Origin: Gammaproteobacteria bacterium
GTDB lineage: Bacteria; Pseudomonadota; Gammaproteobacteria; SZUA-229
NCBI GenBank assembly: GCA_030641945.1
Contig: DAOWLL010000120.1
Coordinates: 1-6,058, forward strand
Reading direction: 5' to 3'
Length of the DNA: 6,058 nucleotides
Position numbers and translations under genes: made by a program. Below are positions 1-4,987 of this stretch, piece by piece. How positions within the stretch are numbered: the first letter of the stretch is position 1; the number at the start of each line of letters is the position of its first letter. The notes below the pieces were generated by a model. That model did not search any database. It saw only the letters and a list, made by a program, of their open reading frames with translations, and had not been told where the DNA came from.

Positions 1-6
1 ATTATT

Positions 7-34
7 CTCGCCACTCGTTCCTCGTCCCTCAGTC
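7..34. repeat. Degenerate tandem heptamer array, consensus CTCGTCC
   Basis: Four consecutive 7-base units can be read here: CTCGCCA, CTCGTTC, CTCGTCC and CTCAGTC, followed by a partial CTG. The units share CTC at the start and are pyrimidine-rich. They lie just past the stop codon of the minus-strand kinase gene and may continue beyond the left edge of the window. Similar CTCGTCC-like heptamer strings occur between genes in some proteobacteria, but that is from general recall. No function is implied. Confidence 0.5.
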
Positions 35-46
35 CTGTAATAATCG

Positions 47-778
47 TCAGGCCAGTTTCTTTAACGAATCAAACACATCATCTTTCAGTTTGTAGCCAGC
101 ACTTTGCATGGCTTCAAGGATCAGTTCTACTAATTGTATGCGATCATAACGGTCGGAATTCAATACAAGATCGTAGGACAGCGGATCGTCGATGTCGGTT
201 TCATACAACTTCCGGATATACTCAGCGCGTTCCAGGTCGACATCATGTACTTTATGCATTGCATCTTCCAGGCTGATGTTCTCTCTTTCGGCAGCGCGTT
301 CAGCACATATTAGCGGAGTGCCCACAATTCGAACACGAAAAGCTCTCTCGGGGCCAAGGATTAAATTAGCGCCACGGCCGACTATGACACCACCATTAAA
401 GGAGATGGAGAAAACGGTTTTAACCAGGTATTTATAATAATCTTCATACGAGAAGGTGTCTTTGTTAATCAGCGTTTTCCACCAGTGCTCATCTACACGG
501 CTGATGTGTTCATCGAGAACTTTGACAAATTCCTCATCTACATCTGCGCGTCTTGCCACTTCCTGAAGGATATAGCGGTCACAACAGCGAACTTCCAGGG
601 TATCGGCAAGCAGCTGAGCGACTTCACGGCCCAAAGAGCCATAGTTACGGGAGAGTGTTACAACATGGGTTTGTGATTTATCCCATACTTGCTGCGCTTT
701 TGTGGTATCAGGCGCATGTTGTACTTTTAATTGTGCTGCTACCAGAGCTTGTATCAGGCGGTCCGCATTACATCTCAT
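47..778 (-). CDS. Cytidylate kinase-like family protein (P-loop)
   Basis: A 243-residue soluble protein that matches the pattern of the cytidylate kinase-like family (Cytidylate_kin2 type). After an N-terminal extension of about 36 residues comes the nucleotide-binding strand and loop, V-V-T-L-S-R-N-Y-G-S-L-G-R-E (residues 39-52), then C-D-R-Y-I-L (66-71), equivalent to the usual Y-D-R-E-I-L. Further on are G-G-V-I-V-G-R-G-A-N (129-138) and the C-terminal D-x-x-R-A-E-Y-I-R and Y-D-L-V-L-N-S segments (181-189, 202-208) typical of the family. Members are presumed nucleotide-binding kinases, but most have no tested substrate, and the loop here is not a classical GKS/T Walker A. The start at 778 is supported by an AAGGAA ribosome-binding site seven bases upstream. 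The gene is divergent from the asparaginase gene and has no operon partner inside the window. Family assignment is firm; cytidylate kinase activity itself is not established. Confidence 0.85.
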   Translation of the reverse strand: MRCNADRLIQALVAAQLKVQHAPDTTKAQQVWDKSQTHVVTLSRNYGSLGREVAQLLADTLEVRCCDRYILQEVARRADVDEEFVKVLDEHISRVDEHWWKTLINKDTFSYEDYYKYLVKTVFSISFNGGVIVGRGANLILGPERAFRVRIVGTPLICAERAAERENISLEDAMHKVHDVDLERAEYIRKLYETDIDDPLSYDLVLNSDRYDRIQLVELILEAMQSAGYKLKDDVFDSLKKLA

Positions 779-785
779 GTTCAGG

Positions 786-791
786 TTCCTT
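786..791 (-). promoter_or_regulatory. Ribosome-binding site of the cytidylate kinase-like gene
   Basis: On the minus strand AAGGAA lies seven bases before the ATG at 778. It is the only strong Shine-Dalgarno match among the genes in this window and it fixes the start codon of the kinase-like gene. Confidence 0.7.
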
Positions 792-826
792 CACAGGTAT
801 TGGCGTTAATTTTAGCATCAATAGCC

Positions 827-844
827 GCAGCTTTTTTCAGCTGC
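827..844. repeat. Small perfect hairpin GCAGCT/AGCTGC
   Basis: GCAGCT (827-832) and AGCTGC (839-844) are perfect inverted copies separated by six bases, TTTTTC. The hairpin would lie in the 5' leader of the minus-strand kinase mRNA, about 50 bases before its start codon. No run of T follows on either strand, so it does not look like an intrinsic terminator. It may be a leader structure, or it may be chance. Confidence 0.35.
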
Positions 845-902
845 ACCAGGTTCGAACAATTGCACCGCTACCGTGCTCCATAAAGGGACATAGAGAATAA
901 GC

Positions 903-917
903 AACTTATTGTAAGTT
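903..917. promoter_or_regulatory. Candidate operator palindrome AACTTA-TTG-TAAGTT
   Basis: A perfect 6+6 inverted repeat with a 3-base centre, in an AT-rich part of the divergent intergenic region. Size and symmetry fit a binding site for a dimeric regulator, but no regulator gene is in the window and no second copy was seen. It is 125 bases from the kinase start and 337 from the peptidase start. Confidence 0.25.
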
Positions 918-928
918 ATTGATATACC

Positions 929-1108
929 ATGGTTTACACGTTGGCATTAATCCTGCCATTGAGTCATGGTAATAACAAAATATCAGTTCGAGATAGCGCC
1001 ATGTCAAGCGGAGTCAGTCACAGGAAACTGTCTGATATTGATCTGAGTGATAATGAATTTAATATGAAAACAGGAGAAGGCCTCGTAATTGTAAACTGGG
1101 GCACATAA
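929..1108 (+). CDS. Possible small hypothetical ORF (59 aa)
   Basis: An ATG at 929 opens a frame of 59 residues ending at TAA 1106-1108, and an internal in-frame ATG at 1001 would give 35 residues. The protein begins with a short hydrophobic stretch, V-Y-T-L-A-L-I-L-P-L, then becomes polar and acidic (S-D-I-D-L-S-D-N-E-F). No family was recognised. There is no good Shine-Dalgarno site at either ATG, so the frame may be chance. It is listed because it is the only plus-strand candidate in the long gap before the peptidase gene. Confidence 0.2.
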   Translation: MVYTLALILPLSHGNNKISVRDSAMSSGVSHRKLSDIDLSDNEFNMKTGEGLVIVNWGT

Positions 1109-1188
1109 TTAGAAGCTTCACTGTTTTTTCTGCTTGCGGGTGCGCATGCGTACCATGAAGTTCTGTCAAATGAACTGAAATATCGCCT

Positions 1189-1216
1189 TTGATAGGCAAT
1201 TTGATGCGGATATGTG
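1189..1216 (+). promoter_or_regulatory. Weak candidate promoter for the isoaspartyl peptidase gene
   Basis: TTGATA (1189-1194) and TATGTG (1211-1216) are separated by 16 bases. They make a plausible but imperfect sigma-70-type promoter about 40 bases before the ATG at 1254. The -10 match is poor and the assignment rests on position. Confidence 0.25.
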
Positions 1217-1253
1217 AAAATGCTCGTGCAATTGAAATTGACAAACATATCCA

Positions 1254-2195
1254 ATGAGCAAGACAGCTACCTGTTCAATTATGGTGCACGGAGGAGCCGG
1301 TGCACTCGACAACATTAAGGACAATAAGACAGCACTTCGCTATCTAGAGAGTATTCGTAGAATACTGGAGCATGGCCGCGAAATCATGGTGCTGGGTGGC
1401 TCAGCGCTACAGGCTGTGGAAGCCTGCGCCAGCCTGCTCGAAGATGACCCGGTGTTTAATGCGGGCTGCGGTTCGGTGCTGAATGAGAACTGCAAGGTCG
1501 AAATGGATGCTGCCATCATCGACGGACGCGATCTTTCTGCCGGTGCTGTTGCCGCAGTTGACAATATTGCCAACCCTGTGCAGCTGGCTCGCCTGGTAAT
1601 GACCGAAAGCGAGCATGTAATGCTGATTTCAGAAGGCGCGATGCGATTCGCTGATCATTGTGGCATGTCGCGTGTGCCGGAAGATTACTTTTTTACACCT
1701 GAGCGTATTGAACAGCTTCACCAGGCACGTCAGCAGCATAAGATGATGCTCGACCACGACGATAGCGAAGTGGACAGTGAAGAGCGGAAATATGGCACCA
1801 TCGGTGCAATTGCGCGCGATCCTGGTGGCAACCTGGCCGCGGCCACGTCCACTGGCGGTATCGTCAACAAGCGCATGGGCAGGGTGGGTGATTCGCCCAT
1901 CGTCGGCGCCGGTGTGTACGCTGACAATGAAACCTGTGCTGTCTCAGCGACCGGGTTCGGTGAGGATTTTATGCGTTCAGTTATTTCCAAAACGATCTCG
2001 GATTTCATATACATGAAAGGCATGGATGCAGTGCAGGCCACTGAAGCCGGTATCCAGTACCTGACACGCAAAGTACGGGGGCGTGGTGGTGTAATCGTGA
2101 TCGACCAGGACGGCACCTGTTCAAGCGGGTTCACGACGAAAAAAATGATCCATGGCTGGATCGAAAAAGGCGGTGAAGCGAACTGTCGTTTCTGA
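1254..2195 (+). CDS. Isoaspartyl peptidase / plant-type L-asparaginase (Ntn hydrolase)
   Basis: A 313-residue precursor of the type-2 (plant-type, IaaA-like) asparaginase family. These enzymes hydrolyse isoaspartyl dipeptides and asparagine after cleaving themselves into alpha and beta chains. Visible hallmarks: H-G-G-A-G at residues 12-16; the D-P-V-F-N-A-G-C-G-S-V-L-N block followed by V-E-M-D-A-A-I-I-D-G; and the cleavage site Y180-G181-T182-I-G-A-I-A, where T182 becomes the N-terminal nucleophile of the beta chain. Downstream are T-S-T-G-G and G-R-V-G-D-S-P-I-V-G-A-G, which supply substrate-binding residues, and A-T-G-F-G-E. Predicted chains are about 181 and 132 residues, normal for the family. 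No signal peptide is seen, so a cytoplasmic location is likely. The ATG at 1254 is the first in-frame start after a stop at 1239-1241, but it has no clear Shine-Dalgarno site. Substrate preference within the family cannot be read from sequence. Confidence 0.93.
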   Translation: MSKTATCSIMVHGGAGALDNIKDNKTALRYLESIRRILEHGREIMVLGGSALQAVEACASLLEDDPVFNAGCGSVLNENCKVEMDAAIIDGRDLSAGAVAAVDNIANPVQLARLVMTESEHVMLISEGAMRFADHCGMSRVPEDYFFTPERIEQLHQARQQHKMMLDHDDSEVDSEERKYGTIGAIARDPGGNLAAATSTGGIVNKRMGRVGDSPIVGAGVYADNETCAVSATGFGEDFMRSVISKTISDFIYMKGMDAVQATEAGIQYLTRKVRGRGGVIVIDQDGTCSSGFTTKKMIHGWIEKGGEANCRF

Positions 2196-2219
2196 GTGCA
2201 GTTGTTCACGCACCTCGTT

Positions 2220-2225
2220 TATAAT
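2220..2225 (+). promoter_or_regulatory. Consensus -10 box (TATAAT) for the fused kinase gene
   Basis: A perfect TATAAT lies 25 bases after the peptidase stop and 29 bases before the ATG at 2255. No good -35 box sits at 16-18 bases upstream (TGCAGT at best), and no extended -10 TGn is present. If it is used, transcription would begin near 2232 with a leader of only about 23 bases. This would give the gene its own promoter, separate from the peptidase gene. Confidence 0.45.
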
Positions 2226-2228
2226 CGA

Positions 2229-2264
2229 TCGCATTCATTTGTTTCGATATTTCCATGAATGCGA
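2229..2264 (+). promoter_or_regulatory. Perfect inverted repeat covering the start codon
   Basis: TCGCATTCAT (2229-2238) and ATGAATGCGA (2255-2264) are perfect 10-base inverted copies around a 16-base loop. The right arm contains the ATG start codon and the next codons of the fused kinase gene. In RNA this hairpin would sequester the start. A transcript starting near 2232 from the TATAAT box would keep only about seven of the ten pairs. No Shine-Dalgarno site is present in the loop. A regulatory role is inference. Confidence 0.4.
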
Positions 2265-3838
2265 ACAACAAAGAACTGCCAGAGCTAATCAGGTCATTAC
2301 TCAAGCCTGATGTGTATGACCATCCAGTAACAGCTATTGAGCTCATTGAGACCCATATCTCCTGGGTTATCCTTACTGGTGAATATGCCTACAAGATAAA
2401 AAAACCGATCAATCTCGGGTTCCTGGATTTTTCCACACTGGAAAAACGGCTTTTTTGCTGCAACGAGGAACTGCGGCTTAACAGCCGGTTGGCGGCCGAC
2501 ATTTACCTGGATGTCGTTCCCATATCGGGTACACGGAAACAGCCAGTCTTAAACACTGCTGACGAAGCAATTGAATACGCCATCAAGATGGTCCAGTTTC
2601 CACAGCAGACTCAGCTGGATAACATGCTGGCCAATGGTGAACTTGAAATGCAACACATGGATGCCATTGCACACCTGGTGGCAGAGTTTCATGCAAACAC
2701 TGAGGTCGCAGCCGATGACAGCAGCTATGGCGATCCCGAACATGTGTATCAGCCTGTTGCAGAGAACTTCGTACAGATAAGGCGGCATCTGCATACAAAT
2801 AAATATGATGAGCAGCTTGTCGAGCTGGAAGCCTGGAGCATAGCAACATTTAATACGTTACGACCGGAATTTGAACAACGCAAACGTGACGGTTTTATTC
2901 GCGAATGTCATGGTGACATGCACTTGCGCAACCTGATCTGGTTAAACGATGAGCCGCTTGCTTTTGACTGCCTTGAGTTCAATCCGTCATTGCGCTGGAT
3001 CGATACCCTGTCCGAAGTCGCATTCCTCGTTATGGATTTGCAGGATAGAAAACAGCCGCAACTTGCACAAAGATTCCTCAATGCCTATCTTGAAAAAAGT
3101 GGCGATTATCCGGGGTTGCGTGTATTTAACTTTTACCTGGCATACCGTGCCCTTGTTCGTGCCAAGGTTGATGCTATAAGGGCAGGGCAGCAGGGTGTTG
3201 GAGAAGCGGAAAGACGTGAGGCCGAGAACGAATTTTACGCCTACCTGGAACTGGCCCAATCTTATACGCAATATATTAAACCCAGGTTGATTATTACTCG
3301 CGGTATGTCAGCGTCGGGAAAAAGCACGCTGACTCAGTTATTACTCGAGGTAACGGCTGCGGTTCGTATTCGTTCAGATGTTGAACGTAAACGCCTGTTT
3401 GGAATTCATACTGGCGCTGACAGCAAGGCCGAGATTGATAAAGGTATCTACTCTGTTGAGGCTGGTAAAAAGACTTATGAAAAACTCGGGCTTCTGGCTG
3501 AAGCGGTTCTTGACGCCGGAATTACAGTCATTATAGATGCAGCATTTCTCAAGTATGAACAACGAAAGCCGTTCAGGGAGCTTGCAGACAAAAAGGGCAT
3601 AGCATTTATAATCCTTGAATTTACCGCGTCGGCCGATACGCTGCGTCAGCGCATTAAGGCCAGAACGCATGATGTTTCTGATGCTGATCTGTCGATACTC
3701 GAACATCAGCTTGCCACTGCAACACCAGTGCATGAGAGTGAATCGTCCCATTTGATTGAGATCGATACCGAGACGGCATTTGATGCAGCAAGCCTGCTCG
3801 AAGAAATAAAGAAGCTATCAGGCAACGATGGTGTATAG
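2255..3838 (+). CDS. Fused aminoglycoside-phosphotransferase-like / P-loop ATP-binding protein
   Basis: A 527-residue two-domain protein of the family annotated as bifunctional aminoglycoside phosphotransferase/ATP-binding protein. The N-terminal part (about 1-330) has the family signature T-H-I-S-W-V near 33-38, with A-Y-K-I-K-K-P shortly after. It also has the kinase catalytic loop H219-G-D-M-H-L-R-N226 and the metal-binding F-D238-C-L-E-F. The C-terminal part (about 345-527) opens with a Walker A motif, G350-M-S-A-S-G-K-S-T358, followed by an R-S-D-V-E-R-K-R-L segment as in zeta-toxin- or AAA_33-like kinases. The length is normal for the family and both active sites look intact. There is no signal peptide or membrane segment, so it is probably cytoplasmic. 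The substrate is unknown, and the name should not be taken as evidence of antibiotic resistance. The ATG at 2255 lacks a Shine-Dalgarno site but is supported by the family-like N-terminus. Confidence 0.88.
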   Translation: MNANNKELPELIRSLLKPDVYDHPVTAIELIETHISWVILTGEYAYKIKKPINLGFLDFSTLEKRLFCCNEELRLNSRLAADIYLDVVPISGTRKQPVLNTADEAIEYAIKMVQFPQQTQLDNMLANGELEMQHMDAIAHLVAEFHANTEVAADDSSYGDPEHVYQPVAENFVQIRRHLHTNKYDEQLVELEAWSIATFNTLRPEFEQRKRDGFIRECHGDMHLRNLIWLNDEPLAFDCLEFNPSLRWIDTLSEVAFLVMDLQDRKQPQLAQRFLNAYLEKSGDYPGLRVFNFYLAYRALVRAKVDAIRAGQQGVGEAERREAENEFYAYLELAQSYTQYIKPRLIITRGMSASGKSTLTQLLLEVTAAVRIRSDVERKRLFGIHTGADSKAEIDKGIYSVEAGKKTYEKLGLLAEAVLDAGITVIIDAAFLKYEQRKPFRELADKKGIAFIILEFTASADTLRQRIKARTHDVSDADLSILEHQLATATPVHESESSHLIEIDTETAFDAASLLEEIKKLSGNDGV

Positions 3839-3897
3839 ATTTGTCTGTGTGGTTTTCATTTACCTGGTTGATGGTGTCAAATTGTTACAGAGAAGAT

Positions 3898-4039
3898 TTA
3901 CCGCAGAGGCGCAGAGGCGCAGAGAAATTCCGATTGTTTGTAGGAGCGACTTTAGTCGCGAATTGTTGAAATTCGCGACTAAAGTCGCTCCTACGAATAC
4001 CTGTAATAATCTCCGTGCCCTCAACGCCTCCGCGGTTAA
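3898..4039. repeat. Nested palindromic repeat element (outer GCAGAGGC-type arms around a REP pair)
   Basis: The outer arms are imperfect inverted copies: the left arm (3898-3924) reads TTACCGCAGAGGCG and on, and the right arm (4011-4039), when reversed, reads TTAACCGCGGAGGCG and on. The left arm contains a tandem 8-base unit GCAGAGGC, repeated almost three times (3903-3924). Inside lies a perfect REP-type palindrome. The arrangement suggests one repeat inserted into another, or a small non-autonomous mobile element of about 142 bases. Repeats of this ACCGCAGAGGCGCAGAG kind are often seen dispersed in bacterial genomes. No transposase is encoded in the window. Confidence 0.6.
3940..3994. repeat. 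Paired REP element (BIME-like), perfect 25-base inverted repeat
   Basis: Bases 3940-3964 and 3970-3994 are perfect inverted copies around a five-base loop, GTTGA. Each arm starts from the outside with GTAG, the tetranucleotide (GTRG) that marks REP sequences mobilised by REP-associated tyrosine transposases. Each arm also contains its own smaller palindrome, GCGACT-TT-AGTCGC. Two REPs facing each other form a BIME-like unit. In RNA it would make a strong hairpin downstream of the fused kinase gene and could protect the 3' end of that message. No RAYT gene is visible in the window. Confidence 0.75.
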
Positions 4040-4042
4040 TAA

Positions 4043-4156
4043 CAAACGACTGGACTTAACGACACCCTGTTTTCAATTGGCGGTGCGGGTACATTTGATG
4101 GTATTTTTATCGACGAATCGCACCAGCCGGGCTGGCTGAAGGCGCCACTTTATTAG
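4043..4156 (+). pseudogene. Possible 3' remnant of a DUF1614-like membrane protein gene
   Basis: Directly after the repeat element, one frame reads 37 codons to TAG at 4154-4156. It includes the peptide S-I-G-G-A-G-T-F-D-G-I-F-I (4073-4111), which strongly resembles the conserved C-terminal motif I-G-G-A-G-T-F-D-G-I-F-L that I recall from DUF1614 membrane proteins. After it the sequence departs from the expected hydrophobic tail (D-E-S-H-Q-P-G-W-L-K-A-P-L-Y). No start codon, and no upstream part of such a gene, is present: the frame is closed by TAA at 4040-4042, at the edge of the repeat. The likely reading is a decayed gene end, perhaps left by a deletion or rearrangement at the repeat. The match is short and from memory. 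Confidence 0.35.
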
Positions 4157-4173
4157 AGTAGAGCAAAATCAAT

Positions 4174-4581
4174 ATGCAGGAAACAATTACATTACAGACC
4201 CACCAGCGTGAAATACTGCTTGATATCACACCCATGGTCGAAGGGCTTGTACAGCAGAGTGGCGTCACATATGGCCTGGTCAATGTCTACGCGCAGGGCG
4301 CTACTGCCGCCATTATGATTCAGGAAAACTGGGATGTCAGTGTGCAAACAGACGTGGTCAATTTGCTTCGAAAGATAATACCCAAGGGCGTCTGGCTGCA
4401 TGATGCTCAGGATGGCAACGGTGATTCACATTTGAAATCCGGTCTTGTAGGTCCTTCTGAAACTTTGCCCATTATCGATGGACGGCTTGGGCTATCGACC
4501 TGGCAGAATATCTTCTTTTGTGAGTTTGACGGACCAAGAAGCGACCGGCGTGTTCTATGCACAATCATTTCAGATGAATGA
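4174..4581 (+). CDS. YjbQ/UPF0047 family protein (secondary thiamine-phosphate synthase-type)
   Basis: A 135-residue single-domain protein of the YjbQ (UPF0047) family, some members of which show weak thiamine-phosphate synthase activity; the true role is uncertain. The conserved metal-site region reads W-L-H76-D77-A-Q-D-G-N-G-D-S-H86-L-K-S-G, then G93-P-S, D102-G-R-L-G-L-S-T-W-Q and the C-terminal E-F-D119-G-P-R122. The N-terminal motif is G42-A-T-A-A-I-M-I-Q-E51 instead of the H-T-T/H-T-S-A-x-x-x-x-N-E seen in E. coli YjbQ, which places it in the G-A-T subgroup. The length is normal. The start at 4174 is supported by a family-like N-terminus, with only a weak GAG-rich site upstream. It is the first gene of a three-gene overlapping run, and its stop overlaps the start of the next gene. 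Confidence 0.88.
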   Translation: MQETITLQTHQREILLDITPMVEGLVQQSGVTYGLVNVYAQGATAAIMIQENWDVSVQTDVVNLLRKIIPKGVWLHDAQDGNGDSHLKSGLVGPSETLPIIDGRLGLSTWQNIFFCEFDGPRSDRRVLCTIISDE

Positions 4582-4987
4582 TATCAAGCATACCAACACT
4601 TCTATAAAACACTTTGTTCGTGAGCATCTGGGTTGTGCCTGCCCTGATGAGGTATTTGATAATATTCGTGTCGTTGACCGCTGCCGTATTTTTGATTTGT
4701 CCAATACTGTTTACGAAATAGGCGGGCGTTTACTGGTGGCAGTCATTACTCCATCAGACTGGCATGAGGTTGAAAATAACCTTGCGCAGCTGATTGATGC
4801 GGGAAAACAGTTTCGTGATCAACATGGCTATAATCGTTTCCGGCTTGTCATTGCAACAGGAGATACTGATGCGATAGCAAGCCTGCAAGCAGCATTCAGA
4901 TCCCAGCCAAACGTAGATGAAAAAACACACCTGCATGTGATCAGGCCGGAAGCTATACCGTCCAATGTATCAGCTGAATCTACATAA
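4574..4987 (+). CDS. Uncharacterised small protein with a Gly-Cys-Ala-Cys-Pro motif
   Basis: A 137-residue soluble protein with no function I can name. Near the N-terminus it has V-R-E-H-L-G-C21-A-C23-P-D-E-V-F, a motif of the G-C-x-C-P-[DE]-E-V-F type that I recall in unnamed bacterial and archaeal proteins. The two close cysteines could bind metal or be redox-active, but that is inference, and a third Cys (C37) follows. The middle (about 45-115) alternates beta-like and helical segments, suggesting a small alpha/beta fold. The frame is open from 4478, but the ATG at 4574 is preferred because the upstream 32 codons lie wholly within the YjbQ gene. It also overlaps that gene's stop in the ATGAATGA arrangement typical of translational coupling. 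Its 3' end overlaps the next gene by 23 bases. Confidence 0.75.
   Translation: MNDIKHTNTSIKHFVREHLGCACPDEVFDNIRVVDRCRIFDLSNTVYEIGGRLLVAVITPSDWHEVENNLAQLIDAGKQFRDQHGYNRFRLVIATGDTDAIASLQAAFRSQPNVDEKTHLHVIRPEAIPSNVSAEST

Larger units (their letters stand above)
779..1253. other. Intergenic region between divergent genes
   Basis: These 475 bases separate the divergent kinase-like and isoaspartyl peptidase genes, so promoters for both should lie here. What can be seen: the kinase Shine-Dalgarno site, two perfect palindromes (827-844 and 903-917), a short CAATT/AATTG palindrome at 1229-1240, and one weak small ORF (929-1108). The longer open frames crossing the region read like random translation, with no recognisable domain. 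A GGTTCGAAC string near 851-859 resembles a tRNA T-loop, but no tRNA fold surrounds it. Confidence 0.6.
3839..4173. other. Intergenic region with nested repeats and a gene remnant
   Basis: These 335 bases between the fused kinase gene and the YjbQ-family gene hold the nested palindromic element (3898-4039) and a short coding remnant (4043-4156). An open frame of 103 codons crosses it (3828-4139), but it runs through the palindromes and its protein is arginine-rich repeat translation, so it is not called as a gene. No clear terminator or promoter was found apart from the REP hairpin itself. Confidence 0.6.

Noticed and set aside
848..875. tRNA-like T-loop string GGTTCGAAC
   Set aside because: The flanking bases do not form a T-stem, and no acceptor, D or anticodon arm could be found around it.
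553..900. 115-codon plus-strand open frame opposite the kinase-like gene
   Set aside because: It lies mostly antisense to a gene with clear family motifs, and its translation shows no recognisable domain.
1018..1254. Minus-strand open frames in the divergent gap (including 1059-1244)
   Set aside because: The translations look random, with no family motif, and the two frames overlap each other in different phases.
1730..2209. 159-codon minus-strand open frame inside the isoaspartyl peptidase gene
   Set aside because: It is antisense to a strongly supported gene; its length follows from the codon use of that gene.
2194..2216. Possible terminator after the peptidase gene (GTGC/GCAC stem)
   Set aside because: The stem is short with a bulge and there is no T-run after it; the sequence that follows is instead a -10 box.
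3828..4139. 103-codon plus-strand open frame after the fused kinase gene
   Set aside because: It runs straight through the nested palindromic repeat, its translation is repeat-derived and arginine-rich, and it overlaps the end of the kinase gene. No domain is recognisable.
4478..4573. Longer N-terminus for the Cys-motif protein
   Set aside because: These 32 codons lie wholly within the YjbQ-family gene in another frame and look like an out-of-frame shadow; the ATG at 4574 gives a coupled start.
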